From NCBI RefSeq assembly GCF_003402475.1, contig NZ_BFAB01000001.1:1-64000 (forward strand): a stretch of DNA of 64,000 nucleotides, in the 5' to 3' direction. A program made the position numbers and the translations under genes. Positions 12,943 through 21,995 of the stretch are shown piece after piece. Below the pieces are notes generated by a model. The model did not search any database and was not told the DNA's origin. It was given only the letters and a program-made list of their open reading frames with translations. Origin of the DNA: Mycobacterium sp. MFM001 (GTDB lineage Bacteria; Actinomycetota; Actinomycetes; Mycobacteriales; Mycobacteriaceae). Every line of letters starts with the position of its first letter. Positions within the stretch are counted from its first letter, which is position 1.

Positions 12943-12963
12943 GCTGAGTGAACCCCGCTCAAG
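12943..12963. promoter_or_regulatory. HAIR-like HspR site, proximal
   Basis: GCTGAGT-N7-GCTCAAG, a weaker match to the HspR consensus, 40 bases upstream of the dnaK start. With the better site at 12999 it forms a tandem arrangement with 56-base start-to-start spacing. Confidence 0.65.
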
Positions 12964-12998
12964 ACTGCTCCCGCTGCCGCGGTGCTGTCAAGCCAGCA

Positions 12999-13019
12999 GT
13001 TGAGCCTGGTTCACTCAAG
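12999..13019. promoter_or_regulatory. HAIR HspR site, distal
   Basis: GTTGAGC-N7-ACTCAAG; on the dnaK strand the half-site CTTGAGT is perfect. It lies 96 bases upstream of dnaK and 160 bases upstream of the divergent permease gene. Confidence 0.8.
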
Positions 13020-13178
13020 TTATCGATGTGGTCAACGGCGCGACCGCATGGTTTGTTCCCGGCCTGGCGACCAATACCGGACGGCGTCCGCGACACTGTC
13101 GGATACCCTTTCCACCAGCCCGTTCGGCGGGTCTGCCCACGTGGCAGCGATGCGCCCAGTCACGACGATAGGAATCCG

Positions 13179-14627
13179 ATGCCACCGCTGCCCGACACAC
13201 CGGCCCCGGCCGTACCGGAGTCGGCCGCCGATCGCCTCACACGCGAGAACGCGGGCTATCACCACGATCTGCGACCGCGGCAGCTGCAGATGATCGCGAT
13301 CGGCGGCGCCATCGGGACGGGGCTGTTCCTGGGCGCCGGCGGGCGCCTGGAGTCCGCGGGACCCGGCTTGTTCCTCGTCTACGGGATTTGCGGCGCCTTC
13401 GTGTTCCTGATCCTACGGGCGCTGGGCGAATTGGTCCTGCACCGCCCGTCGCCGGGCTCGTTCGTGTCCTATGCCCGCGAATTCTTCGGCGAAAAGGCGG
13501 CTTTCGTCGCCGGCTGGATGTATTTCCTCAACTGGTCGATGACCGGGATCGTCGACTCCACCGCGATCGCCAACTACTTCCACTATTGGTCGGCGTTCCA
13601 CGCGGTCCCGCAGTGGACCCTGGCATTGATCGCGTTGATCGCGGTGGTGTCGGTGAACATGATCTCGGTACGGATCTTCGGTGAGCTGGAGTTCTGGGCC
13701 GCGCTGATCAAGGTGCTGGCGCTGATGACGTTCCTGGTGGTGGGAACCATCTATTTGGCCGGGCGCTACCAGATCGAAGGCCAGGACACCGGTTTGCGGC
13801 TGTGGACCGACAACGGCGGCTTCTTCCCGACCGGCCTGTTGCCGGTGGTCCTGGTCACCTCCGGCGTCGTATTCTCCTATGCCGCAGTCGAACTGGTCGG
13901 CACCGCGGCGGGCGAGACGGCAGAGCCGGAGAAGATCATGCCGCGTGCCATCAACTCGGTGGTCGCCCGCATCGCAATCTTCTACGTCGGGTCGGTCGCG
14001 CTGCTGGCGCTGCTGCTGCCGTACACCGCCTACAAAGAACACGAAAGCCCGTTCGTGACGTTCTTCTCCAAGATCGGCTTCAACGGCGCCGGCACCCTGA
14101 TGAACGTGGTGGTGCTGACCGCGGCGTTCTCCAGCCTGAACGCCGGGCTGTATTCCACCGGCCGGATTCTGCGTTCGTTGGCGATGAACGGCAGCGGGCC
14201 GAAGTTCACCGCGCGCATGTCGAAAAGCGGTGTGCCCTATGGCGGAATCCTGCTGACCAGCATGATCGGGCTGTTCGGTGTCGTGCTCAACGCGGTCAAA
14301 CCGGGGCAGGCCTTCGAAATCGTGCTCAACATCGCCGCCCTGGGCGTCATGGCGGCCTGGGCGACGATCGTGCTGTGCCAGATCAGGTTCTACCGGTTGG
14401 CCAAGGCGGGAAGCATGCAGCGACCCCGGTTCCAGATGCCGTTCGCGCCCTACAGCGGTTACGCCACGCTGGCGTTCCTGGCGGGCGTGCTGGTGCTGAT
14501 GATCATCGACCACCGCCGCGGCCCCTGGATCATCGGCGCCCTGGTGATGGGCGTCCCTGCGCTGATCATCGGCTGGTACCTGGTCCGCAACCGGGTGCTG
14601 GCCGCCGCCCAGGAGGTAGAGCAATGA
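13179..14627 (+). CDS. ansP2: L-asparagine/amino-acid permease (AnsP2/CycA family)
   Basis: 482 residues from ATG at 13179 with a GATAGGA ribosome site; the upstream in-frame extension is not permease-like. Twelve membrane helices of the APC superfamily. The first contains the amino-acid-binding signature [17 protein letters not shown], and helix 3 has the [19 protein letters not shown] loop of the AroP/CycA/AnsP group. The neighbourhood next to dnaK matches Rv0346c (ansP2). Substrate asparagine is inferred from that. It overlaps the next small gene by four bases. Confidence 0.88.
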   Translation: MPPLPDTPAPAVPESAADRLTRENAGYHHDLRPRQLQMIAIGGAIGTGLFLGAGGRLESAGPGLFLVYGICGAFVFLILRALGELVLHRPSPGSFVSYAREFFGEKAAFVAGWMYFLNWSMTGIVDSTAIANYFHYWSAFHAVPQWTLALIALIAVVSVNMISVRIFGELEFWAALIKVLALMTFLVVGTIYLAGRYQIEGQDTGLRLWTDNGGFFPTGLLPVVLVTSGVVFSYAAVELVGTAAGETAEPEKIMPRAINSVVARIAIFYVGSVALLALLLPYTAYKEHESPFVTFFSKIGFNGAGTLMNVVVLTAAFSSLNAGLYSTGRILRSLAMNGSGPKFTARMSKSGVPYGGILLTSMIGLFGVVLNAVKPGQAFEIVLNIAALGVMAAWATIVLCQIRFYRLAKAGSMQRPRFQMPFAPYSGYATLAFLAGVLVLMIIDHRRGPWIIGALVMGVPALIIGWYLVRNRVLAAAQEVEQ

Positions 14628-14806
14628 GCCGCAACCGATATGCCGCCACTCCGCCGCTGCTCGGAATGGCGATGGTGCTGCTCGCCATCGCGGTCGTCGC
14701 AGTCACCGCGTATCTGCACGTCGGCTGGTTCTCACTGGTCGGCTACGGGACTGCCGCGGTGATCGCGGCGGCGGGCTTTGTGCTGGCGTTCCGCGACTTC
14801 TCGTGA
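14624..14806 (+). CDS. Small two-helix membrane protein coupled to the permease
   Basis: 60 residues beginning [13 protein letters not shown]. The ATG overlaps the permease stop (ATGA). An AGGAGG ribosome site lies within the permease end (14609-14615). Two hydrophobic helices (about 12-30 and 36-53) are linked by a short loop, ending FRDFS. I do not recognise a family. Tight coupling suggests an accessory or assembly subunit of the permease; this is inference only. Confidence 0.75.
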   Translation: MSRNRYAATPPLLGMAMVLLAIAVVAVTAYLHVGWFSLVGYGTAAVIAAAGFVLAFRDFS

Positions 14807-14817
14807 CCTGGCGTTTG

Positions 14818-14839
14818 TAACAGAGCATGCGCTCTGTTA
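14818..14839. promoter_or_regulatory. Palindromic operator upstream of TetR gene
   Basis: TAACAGAGC-ATGC-GCTCTGTTA, perfect 9-bp arms, ending 10 bases before the TetR start codon. Size and position fit autoregulation by the TetR protein encoded next. Confidence 0.7.
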
Positions 14840-14849
14840 TGTTCACGGT

Positions 14850-15485
14850 GTGCCCCGCCCCCGTGTCCACGACCCCGATCGGGTGCTCGACGCTGTCGAG
14901 TCTCTGACGGCGTCGTCGGGCCCGGCCGCGGCGACCATTCGCGCGGTAGGCGCCGCTGTCGGGGTTTCCAACGGCGCGGTGTACCACACGTTCGGCTCGC
15001 GCGCCGGCTTGATGGGACAAGCGTGGCTGCGCGCCGGACGCCGATTCCTCACGCTGCAAACCACATTGGTCGACCAGGCGCTGGCCAAACCGAGCCGCCG
15101 GTCCGCTACGGAGGCCGTAGTGGCCGCGGCCGAAGCACCGGCGGTGTTCGCCGAGCAGTATCCGGATTCCGCCAAGCTGCTGTTGACGGTGCGCCGCGAG
15201 GAGTTGCTCGACTCGGACCTGCCTGACGAAATAACCGCTGAACTAAGAGATCTCGACCAGTCACTGGTCGGTTTGATGATCCGGCTCGCCGCCGGCGTCT
15301 GGGACCGCAAGGATGCCCGCGCTGTCGACGCCATCACCACGTGCATCGTCGACTTGCCGACCGCCATCTTGTTGCGCCGAGACCGCCTGGGCAACACGAC
15401 GGCCCGCGAGCATCTGCGCGCGGCCGTGCGGGCGGTCCTGGCCGTCGGACCACCACCGCTGAAAGGGAAAACCGATGGGAATTAG
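14850..15485 (+). CDS. TetR-family regulator
   Basis: 211 residues from GTG at 14850 (PRPRVHDPDRVLDAVE); the longer in-frame start would cover the operator. The N-terminal HTH contains ATIRAVGAAVGVSNGAVYHTFGS (the recognition helix region, residues about 31-53). The rest is a helical ligand domain. It overlaps the enoyl-CoA hydratase gene by 11 bases, so the two form one unit and the ligand may be an acyl-CoA or fatty acid. This is inferred from context. Confidence 0.85.
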   Translation: MPRPRVHDPDRVLDAVESLTASSGPAAATIRAVGAAVGVSNGAVYHTFGSRAGLMGQAWLRAGRRFLTLQTTLVDQALAKPSRRSATEAVVAAAEAPAVFAEQYPDSAKLLLTVRREELLDSDLPDEITAELRDLDQSLVGLMIRLAAGVWDRKDARAVDAITTCIVDLPTAILLRRDRLGNTTAREHLRAAVRAVLAVGPPPLKGKTDGN

Positions 15486-16140
15486 CCTGCGTTACGAAGA
15501 CAAGATCGCCGTCCTGGACCTCGGCGACGACGAAAACCGTTTCTCGCCCGGCTTTCTCGACGAGATGGACTCCCGGCTCGACGAGATCGTCACCGGCGGG
15601 GCGCAAGGTCTGGTCACGACAGCGAGCGGTAAGTTCTACACCAACGGACTGGACCTCGACTGGCTGGGCGCGCACGGCGAGCAGACCCAGTGGTATGTCG
15701 GGCGGGTGCAAGGCATGCTTGCGCGGATGCTGACGCTGCCCATTCCGACCGCGGCAGCGGTAGTGGGCCACGCATTCGGCGCCGGTGCAATGTTGGCTGT
15801 GGCGCACGACTTTCGGGTTATGCGAGCCGACCGCGGCTACTTCTGCTTTCCCGAAGTGGACATCCGCATCCCGTTTACTGACGGCATGGCGGCGCTGATC
15901 CAGGCCAAGCTCACGCCGCAGTCGGCGGTCGCCTCGATGACGACCGGTCGGCGTTTCGGCGGCACCGACGCCCAAGCCCACGGGTTGGTCGACGCGACCG
16001 CCTCCGAGGGTGCGGTGACCGAAGCCGCGCTCGAGCTGCTGCGCCCGCTCGGCGGCAAGGACGCCGGCACGCTGGGCGCCATCAAGCAGACCATGTTCGG
16101 CCCCGCCGTGCAGGCGCTGACGGCGCCGCAGTCGGGTTGA
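15475..16140 (+). CDS. Enoyl-CoA hydratase/isomerase family protein
   Basis: 221 residues, shorter than the usual 250-260. The crotonase fold is seen from GLVTTASGKFYTNGLDLDWL (oxyanion loop region, about 42-62) and PTAAAVVGHAFGAGAMLAVAHDFRV (second oxyanion segment, about 92-116). The position that in hydratases carries the catalytic glutamate pair reads PEVDIRIPF, closer to the delta3,delta2-enoyl-CoA isomerase type. It lies in one unit with a TetR regulator. The exact reaction is uncertain. Confidence 0.82.
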   Translation: MGISLRYEDKIAVLDLGDDENRFSPGFLDEMDSRLDEIVTGGAQGLVTTASGKFYTNGLDLDWLGAHGEQTQWYVGRVQGMLARMLTLPIPTAAAVVGHAFGAGAMLAVAHDFRVMRADRGYFCFPEVDIRIPFTDGMAALIQAKLTPQSAVASMTTGRRFGGTDAQAHGLVDATASEGAVTEAALELLRPLGGKDAGTLGAIKQTMFGPAVQALTAPQSG

Positions 16141-16143
16141 GCC

Positions 16144-19053
16144 TCATCGAGATCGCGACGCGGAAGCCGTCGCGCCGACGTCCTCTGGGTCATCCCACAG
16201 CAACAGTTGGCGAACCGCCGGTCGTGACCCGTAGGGCTGCAGCATTTGGCTGGCCGGACGCGGGCGTACCCGCAGCGGCCACCAGAACCATCGGCCGAGC
16301 AGCGTGGCGATCGTCGGAGTCATGAACGAGCGCACGATCAGCGTGTCGAACAGCAGACCCAGCGCGATCGTGGTTCCCACTTGGGCAAGAATGATCAACG
16401 CGCTGAAGGCGAACGACGACATCGTCGCGGCGAACACCAGACCGGCAGACGTCACCACCGAACCCGAGCCGGCCATCGCGCGGATGATGCCCGTCTTCAG
16501 CCCGGCATGGATCTCCTCTTTGAACCGGGAGATCAGCAGCAGGTTGTAGTCGGATCCGACGGCCAGCAACAGAATGACGGCCAGCGCCAACACAACCCAA
16601 TACAACTGGATGCCGAGGATGTCCTGCCAGACCAGGACGGACAACCCGAACGATGCGCCAAGCGACAGCGCCACGGTGCCGACGATGACGATGGCGGCGA
16701 CCAGGCTTCGGGTGATGATGATCATGATCAGCAAAATCAGGCTCAGCGCGGCGATTCCGACGATCATCAGGTCGTATTTGACCGAGTCCTGAATGTCTTT
16801 GTAGGTCGCCGCGGTTCCCGCGAGATAGATGTGGGAGCCCTCGAGAATGGTTCCCTTGACGGACTCTTTTGCCGCGTTCTTGATCAGGTCGACGTGCTTG
16901 ATGCCCTCCGGCGTGGCGGGGTCACCGTCATGGGTGATGATCATTTCCGCGGCTTTGCCATCGGGCGACATGAACAGTTTCACACCGCGCTTGAAATCGG
17001 GATTGGAGAAAACCTCCGGTGGCAGGTAGAACGAATCGTCGATTTTGGCCTTGTCGAAGGCCTGTCCCATCGCGGCCGGGTTGTCGTTCGCGAACGCCGA
17101 CTGGTTGTTGATCCCGGAGTTGGTGGCGTAGTTGGACAGTGTCAGCGCCAGATTCGTCATCTGGCTCTCGATCTGCGGCGGTATCAGCGCGACCAGTTGC
17201 GGCTGGAGCGCATCGAGCTTGTCCAACGACGCGGTGATGTTCTGGAACTGGTCCGTGAGTTCGTCGATGCCATCAATTGCGTCGAAGACGGACCTCAGCG
17301 CAAAGCAGACCGGAATGTCGTAACAGTGCTTCTCCCAGTAAAAGTAGCTGCGGATCGGCCGGAAGAAGTCGTCGAAATTCCCGATCTTGTCGCGCAGCTC
17401 GTCGATGACGGCGATCGTGTCGTGGAAGCTTTGGGTCTGTTCGTGTGTCGCTGCGGCACTTTGCTTTTGGAGCGCATATTGCTGTTGCAAGATGCCGACG
17501 GTTTTCCTCAGCTCGGCCGCTTGCTTGAGCAGATCGGCCGCGCGGTCCTTCTGGTATTCCAGGTTCATGACTTGACCGACGCTTTGCTGGCTGAGTTGAA
17601 ACGGAATCGAGCTGTGGTCCAGCGGCGTTCCCAACGGCCGCGTGATTCCCTGCACCTTCGCGATGCCCGGAGTGTGGAAGACGTTTTTGGCCACGCGCTC
17701 CAAGACCAGCATGTCGGCCGGGTTACGCAGGTCATGATCCGCCTCGACCATCAGCAGCTCGGGATTCAGCCGGGCCTGCGAAAAGTGGCGCTCGGCGGCG
17801 GCATAACCGACCTTGGCCGGCGTCGCCGCCGGCAGGTAAGGCTTGGAATCGTAACTGGTCTTGTAGCCCGGCAACGCAAGCAGACCGATCAGCGCGACAG
17901 CGATCGTCACCGCCAGAATGGGTGCCGGCCAGCGCACGATCGCAGTGCCGATGCGCCGCCACCCCCGCGTCCGCATCAAGACCTTCGGTTCGAGCAGGCC
18001 GAACCGGCTGCCCACCGCAAGCATTGCCGGCGCCAGGGTCAGCGCGGCCAGAACCGACACCAGCATCCCCACCGCGGAGGGAATGCCCATCGATTCGAAA
18101 TAGGGCTGGCGGGCAAACTTCAGACAGAATACCGCCCCGGTGATGGTCAGGCCCGAGCCCAAGACGACGTGGGCGGTGCCGTGAAACATGGTGTCGAAGG
18201 CCGTTTTTCGATCTTCCCCCGCTCCGCGCGCTTCGTGATAACGGCCCAGCACGAAGATCGCGTAGTCGGTGCCCGCGGCGATGGCCAGCAGCGTGAGGAT
18301 GTTGACCGAGAAAGTGGACAGCTCAATCAGATTGAGGTTGCCCAGGACGGCCACGACTCCGCGCGCCGCAGCCATTTCGATGAGGACCGTGATGAGGACC
18401 GTCAGCGTTGTGACGACGGATCGATAGACCCAGGCCAACATCATCACGATCACCAGGAAGGTGATGAGCGTGACCTTGAGGATTCCCTTGTTGCCCACCT
18501 CGAATTGATCGGTGATCAACGGCGCCGCGCCGGTGACATAAGCCTTGACGCCCTGCGGCGAGGGGGTGTGCTCGACGACGTTGCGGACGGCGTCGACGGA
18601 TTCACTGGCCAACGCGTCGCCTTGGTTACCGGCGAGATACACCTGGACCAATGCGGCCTTGCCGTCGTTGCTTTGCGAGGCCGACGCCGTGAGCGGATCC
18701 CCCCAGAAATCCTGGATGTGCTCGACGTGTTTGGTGTCCTGCTCGAGCCGGTGGATCAAGGTGTCGTAGAACTTGTGGGCATCGTCTCCCAGCGGCTTGT
18801 CGCCTTCCAGCACGATCATGGCCGCGCTGTCGGAGTCGAACTGTTGAAACACCTTGCCGATGTGTTTCATCGCCTTAAGGCTGGGCGCGCTCGGCGAACT
18901 CATGCCCACCTGGTGTGCTTGCGCAACGGCTTCCAGCCGCGGTACCGCGATGTTCGTGAAGGCGGTCAGGCCCAGCCAAAACAGGATGATCGGCACCGCG
19001 AGCCGACGGATGGTGTGCGGCAGCCGATTTCGCGGGGCGTGGTGGGTGCTCAT
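16144..19053 (-). CDS. MmpL-family RND transporter (MmpL4/5-type)
   Basis: 969 residues from ATG at 19053. Twelve membrane helices in two repeats with two large periplasmic domains. The proton-relay Asp-Tyr pairs are visible as [17 protein letters not shown] and [17 protein letters not shown]. The second periplasmic domain carries a long coiled-coil stretch ([20 protein letters not shown]) and a Cys pair in [13 protein letters not shown], features of MmpL4/MmpL5, which work with an MmpS partner. The start overlaps the mmpS stop by four bases. Substrates of this group include siderophores and lipids. A TetR gene lies upstream in place of the MarR-type regulator known for mmpS5-mmpL5. Confidence 0.92.
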   Translation of the reverse strand: MSTHHAPRNRLPHTIRRLAVPIILFWLGLTAFTNIAVPRLEAVAQAHQVGMSSPSAPSLKAMKHIGKVFQQFDSDSAAMIVLEGDKPLGDDAHKFYDTLIHRLEQDTKHVEHIQDFWGDPLTASASQSNDGKAALVQVYLAGNQGDALASESVDAVRNVVEHTPSPQGVKAYVTGAAPLITDQFEVGNKGILKVTLITFLVIVMMLAWVYRSVVTTLTVLITVLIEMAAARGVVAVLGNLNLIELSTFSVNILTLLAIAAGTDYAIFVLGRYHEARGAGEDRKTAFDTMFHGTAHVVLGSGLTITGAVFCLKFARQPYFESMGIPSAVGMLVSVLAALTLAPAMLAVGSRFGLLEPKVLMRTRGWRRIGTAIVRWPAPILAVTIAVALIGLLALPGYKTSYDSKPYLPAATPAKVGYAAAERHFSQARLNPELLMVEADHDLRNPADMLVLERVAKNVFHTPGIAKVQGITRPLGTPLDHSSIPFQLSQQSVGQVMNLEYQKDRAADLLKQAAELRKTVGILQQQYALQKQSAAATHEQTQSFHDTIAVIDELRDKIGNFDDFFRPIRSYFYWEKHCYDIPVCFALRSVFDAIDGIDELTDQFQNITASLDKLDALQPQLVALIPPQIESQMTNLALTLSNYATNSGINNQSAFANDNPAAMGQAFDKAKIDDSFYLPPEVFSNPDFKRGVKLFMSPDGKAAEMIITHDGDPATPEGIKHVDLIKNAAKESVKGTILEGSHIYLAGTAATYKDIQDSVKYDLMIVGIAALSLILLIMIIITRSLVAAIVIVGTVALSLGASFGLSVLVWQDILGIQLYWVVLALAVILLLAVGSDYNLLLISRFKEEIHAGLKTGIIRAMAGSGSVVTSAGLVFAATMSSFAFSALIILAQVGTTIALGLLFDTLIVRSFMTPTIATLLGRWFWWPLRVRPRPASQMLQPYGSRPAVRQLLLWDDPEDVGATASASRSR

Positions 19054-19497
19054 CCGGATTTGTCGAGGCAGAAGGTGTAGGCGTTCACTGCGTTCACGGT
19101 CCTCTCGTCCTTGACCTCGTCGTTGATGATGATGCGGCAGCCCAGTGTGCTGCTGTTGCCTTGTGCCGTCAGGTTGGCGATGACGGCCGGGTCGGTGGTG
19201 ATGGCCTCGTACCGCCACGGCAGCGGGACCCGGTCTACGCGCTGCGGCGCGGCATGGATGTCTTGGTAGTTGATGGTGGCCACCGACCCGGGGTCACCGA
19301 AGACCTCATAGACCACGTGTTTGGGGTTGAACGGGACGCTGTCGTTCAGCACGCCGGCCGGAGTCGACGTGTCATTAGTTCGACCCGAAGATGCCGTGCA
19401 GTCGGTAGACGCCGAATCCCGCCAGCGCCACGACTGCGACCGTGATCAGCACTATCCACCAGCGCTTAAGCACGCGGGTAAGTGAAAACCGTTTCAC
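19050..19497 (-). pseudogene. mmpS with an apparent one-base frameshift
   Basis: The N-terminal part reads from GTG at 19497 (KRFSLTRVLKRWWIVLITV, one membrane helix) and stops at 19375 after RLHGIFGSN. The C-terminal MmpS domain ([18 protein letters not shown] ... [11 protein letters not shown]) continues in the next frame and ends at 19050, overlapping the mmpL start. Around 19370-19380 the coding strand reads TCG AAC TAA TGA CAC; skipping one base rejoins the two parts without losing any of the MmpS pattern. Either the gene is broken, the sequence has an error, or +1 frameshifting occurs. The downstream part alone (from GTG at 19352) lacks the membrane anchor. Confidence 0.8.
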
Positions 19498-19537
19498 CCG
19501 TAGCCCTTCGACGCTGGGACCGCGACTTCTGGCGTAG

Positions 19538-19552
19538 ACAGTACGGTACGGG
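19538..19552. promoter_or_regulatory. Operator-like motif upstream of mmpS
   Basis: Contains AGTACGGTACGGG about 41 bases upstream of the mmpS GTG. The quasi-palindrome GTACGGTAC is the complement of GTACCGTAC found upstream of the tetR gene, suggesting that the same regulator binds both. Confidence 0.5.
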
Positions 19553-19602
19553 ACCGGACCGCACAAGAGACGATGTCGTTCACACTACGGAAACCGGAGA
19601 CT

Positions 19603-20205
19603 TTATTTCAGCGACCGGGTCAGGCTGGGGATCATCACATTGTCGACCAGGGTCGGTACGGTTTCGGCGGTGGGCGGATTGCCGGGGATGATGGACCGGA
19701 AGATGAGATAGCCGGGCAGTAGATCCCAGAGTTCGTCGCTGATGGCGGCTTCCTGGATTTCCCCGCGCTCGACCGCCTCCCGCAACACATGACGCATCAA
19801 CGCTTTGCGCTGCTCGACGAACTGCTGCTGCATGACGTCGTTGAGCGCGGGATTGCGCGAGATTTCGACCAGGACCGCGCGGATGGTGGCGGCGTGCTGG
19901 CCGACCTCCTGGCACACGATTTCCCCCAGCCGCAGCAGGTCACCGCGCAGTGTGCCGGTCTCCGGCGGAACGGCGACCTGGCGAATGCCCTCGATGAAGG
20001 CTGCCAACACCAATTCGGCCTTCGACGGCCATCGCCGGTACACGGTCGCCTTGCTGGCGCGAGCGGTGGCCGCGACGGCGTCCACGGTCAGCCGGTCATA
20101 CCCGTGGTCTTGCAGCAATTGCAGCGTCACCGCCAGCAGCTCAGCCTCCCGGGACGACCACGGCGACTCGGCCGCAGCATCGGCTGACTGGGTCACAGCG
20201 CCCAC
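19603..20205 (-). CDS. TetR-family regulator of the mmpS-mmpL unit
   Basis: 200 residues from GTG at 20205 (a second GTG at 20196 is equally possible); much longer upstream frames cross the neighbouring gene and are not TetR-like. The HTH reads LTVDAVAATARASKATVYRRWPSKAELV, a classic TetR recognition helix with KATVYRRWPSK. The C-terminal part (MQQQFVEQRKALMRHVLREAVERGE) resembles the TetR_C_11 group. It is upstream of and co-oriented with mmpS and mmpL. Shared operator-like motifs precede both. Confidence 0.88.
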   Translation of the reverse strand: MGAVTQSADAAAESPWSSREAELLAVTLQLLQDHGYDRLTVDAVAATARASKATVYRRWPSKAELVLAAFIEGIRQVAVPPETGTLRGDLLRLGEIVCQEVGQHAATIRAVLVEISRNPALNDVMQQQFVEQRKALMRHVLREAVERGEIQEAAISDELWDLLPGYLIFRSIIPGNPPTAETVPTLVDNVMIPSLTRSLK

Positions 20206-20220
20206 GATAGAGCCGCCCCG

Positions 20221-20246
20221 GTAGTACCGTCCAGTACCGTACCGCC
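20221..20246. promoter_or_regulatory. Operator-like motif upstream of tetR
   Basis: GTAGTACCGTCCAGTACCG followed by TACCGCC, with repeated AGTACCGT units 10 bases apart, starting 16 bases before the TetR start at 20205. The core AGTACCGTACCG matches the motif at 19540 (AGTACGGTACGG) at 10 of 12 positions. Confidence 0.5.
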
Positions 20247-20251
20247 CGGAC

Positions 20252-20788
20252 TCAGGTCGGTTCGTCGATGTCGCGCCCGGTGGCCAGGTCGCTGCAGTCG
20301 ACATGCTCGACGTCGTCACGCCCGCTGAGATACGCACCCGCGCCGCTGTCCCCGCTGACGGCGGCCAACACCGCGGACCAATGCCGGCGGGCCAGCACGA
20401 CGGGATGGCCGGGCCGGTCGCCGAAGTACGCCCGGGCCAGCCCTGCGCGAGATGCCAACGCGCGCTGCAGGACTCGGGCCACCACGTCGGCCCCGACATC
20501 GGGGGTGTCGACGACGTGCAGCACGGCATAGTCGGCCTGGCTGCGGTCGGCCTGCGCCAAGCCGGCGCGCACCGACGCGCTCAAGCCCTCGTCCCAATCG
20601 CAGGCGGTCACCGCGGTCACTCCGGGCGGTGCCGGGACGTCGGCCGCCCCGAGCACAAGCACGACGTCGTCGCACCCGCCGTCGCGCAATGCCCGCACGG
20701 CAATGTCGAGCCAGCCGTCGACCAGCACCTTGGGCTTGCCGTAGCGCCGCCCGGCGCCGGCGGCCAGCAATACGCCGGCGGTTCTCAT
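20252..20788 (-). CDS. MobA-like nucleotidyltransferase (molybdenum cofactor maturation)
   Basis: 178 residues. The N-terminus RTAGVLLAAGAGRRYGKPKV is the nucleotide-binding signature of the MobA/MocA family, followed by VVDTPDVGADVV (metal-binding Asp region) and FGDRPGHPVVLARRHW, typical of MocA-type molybdopterin cytidylyltransferases. It would attach CMP to molybdopterin for the hydroxylase encoded at 21996-26277. Similar to Rv0371c in my recollection. Its start overlaps the xdhC stop by four bases. Confidence 0.85.
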   Translation of the reverse strand: MRTAGVLLAAGAGRRYGKPKVLVDGWLDIAVRALRDGGCDDVVLVLGAADVPAPPGVTAVTACDWDEGLSASVRAGLAQADRSQADYAVLHVVDTPDVGADVVARVLQRALASRAGLARAYFGDRPGHPVVLARRHWSAVLAAVSGDSGAGAYLSGRDDVEHVDCSDLATGRDIDEPT

Positions 20789-21909
20789 GAGACGTCGTGA
20801 TGGATGCGGCCGTCGACCTCGGTCAGCGGGCGCCCGCCGCCGCCCCAGCAGCGGGCGATGATCTCCGCGACGATCGACACCGCGGTCTCCTGCGGGGTGC
20901 GGGCGCCGAGATCCAGGCCGATCGGACTGGCCAGCCGGCTGAGCTCGGCGTCGGTCACTCCGGCGGCGCGCAGCCGGGCCAGCCGGTCGTCATGGGTGCG
21001 GCGCGACCCCATCGCGCCGACGTAGCCGACGGTGGGCAGCCGCAGCGCGACCTGCAGCGCCGGCACGTCGAACTTCGGGTCATGGGTGAGCACGCAGATC
21101 GCGGTGCGGGCGTCGATCGCGCCCCGCTCGGCCTGCGCGCGCAAGTAGCGGTCGGGCCAGTCGACAACCACCTCGTCGGCGGCGGGGAATCGGGCCGCCG
21201 TGGTGAACACCGGGCGGGCGTCGCAGACCGTGACCCGGTAGCCGAGGAAGGCGCCCTGGCGCGCCAGCGCGGCGGCGAAGTCGATCGCGCCGAAGATCAG
21301 CAGCCGCGGCGGCGGGGCGTGGCTGGCCACGAAGACCTCCATGCCGGCGTCCTGCCGCTCGCCGTCCGGCCCGTAGGTCAGCACACCGGTGCGCCCGGCG
21401 GCCAGCATGCCGCGAGCGTCGTCGGTGACGGCGTCGTCGGCCCGCGGCGAGCCGAGCGAGCCGTCGACCGAATCGGCGGTGATGACCAGCCGGCGTCCCG
21501 GCCAGGCCGGGTCAGGGTGGGCGATCACGGTGGCGACGGCGGTCGGTCGGTGTGCGGCGACGCGCTCGGCCACGTCCGGCAGTTGCGGAAAGGTGCTGCG
21601 CGACACCGGTTCGACGAAGACGTCGATCTCCCCGCCGCAGGTCAGGCCGACGGCGAAGGGGTCGTCGGCGCCGACACCGTAGCGCTGCAGCGCGGGCCGC
21701 CCGGTGCGCACCACCTCGGCGGCCAGCTCGTAGACCGCCGCTTCCACGCAGCCGCCGGACACCGAACCGGTCACCGTGCCGTCCGGCGCCACCACCATCG
21801 CCGCGCCCGCCGGCCGCGGCGAGGACCCGAGCGTGCGGACCACGGTGGCGACACCGGCGGTGCCACCGGCTCGCCAGATCGCCGTCAACTCCGGCAGTAC
21901 GTCACGCAC
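20785..21909 (-). CDS. XdhC/CoxI-family maturation factor
   Basis: 374 residues from GTG at 21909, which has the ribosome site GAGAGGG five bases upstream; ATG at 21954 is an alternative but falls inside a 25-bp inverted repeat. The XdhC/CoxI N-terminal domain shows GVATVVRTLGSSPRPAGAAM and SVSGGCVEAAVYE; the C-terminal Rossmann domain shows RLLIFGAIDFAAALARQGAFLG and YVGAMGSRRTHDDR. XdhC proteins sulfurate and insert the molybdenum cofactor into xanthine-oxidase-family enzymes. Similar to Rv0376c. Divergent from the large subunit gene. Confidence 0.88.
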   Translation of the reverse strand: MRDVLPELTAIWRAGGTAGVATVVRTLGSSPRPAGAAMVVAPDGTVTGSVSGGCVEAAVYELAAEVVRTGRPALQRYGVGADDPFAVGLTCGGEIDVFVEPVSRSTFPQLPDVAERVAAHRPTAVATVIAHPDPAWPGRRLVITADSVDGSLGSPRADDAVTDDARGMLAAGRTGVLTYGPDGERQDAGMEVFVASHAPPPRLLIFGAIDFAAALARQGAFLGYRVTVCDARPVFTTAARFPAADEVVVDWPDRYLRAQAERGAIDARTAICVLTHDPKFDVPALQVALRLPTVGYVGAMGSRRTHDDRLARLRAAGVTDAELSRLASPIGLDLGARTPQETAVSIVAEIIARCWGGGGRPLTEVDGRIHHDVS

Positions 21910-21944
21910 CGTGGCCCTCTCGACTGCGGTAACCGGACTCTCAT

Positions 21945-21969
21945 ATGATGACATTTGTCTTCTCATCAT
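21945..21969. promoter_or_regulatory. Inverted repeat between xdhC and the hydroxylase operon
   Basis: ATGATGA-N11-TCATCAT, 27 bases upstream of the large subunit start codon and 36 bases upstream of the preferred xdhC start. Its position suits control of both divergent units. No regulator gene is adjacent. Confidence 0.5.
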
Positions 21970-21995
21970 GCGATAACGGCGTTGGAGCGATAGCC

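Noticed and set aside
16246..19080. 944-codon plus-strand frame opposite mmpL
   Set aside because: Antisense shadow with Asp/His/Arg-rich composition; no recognisable domain.
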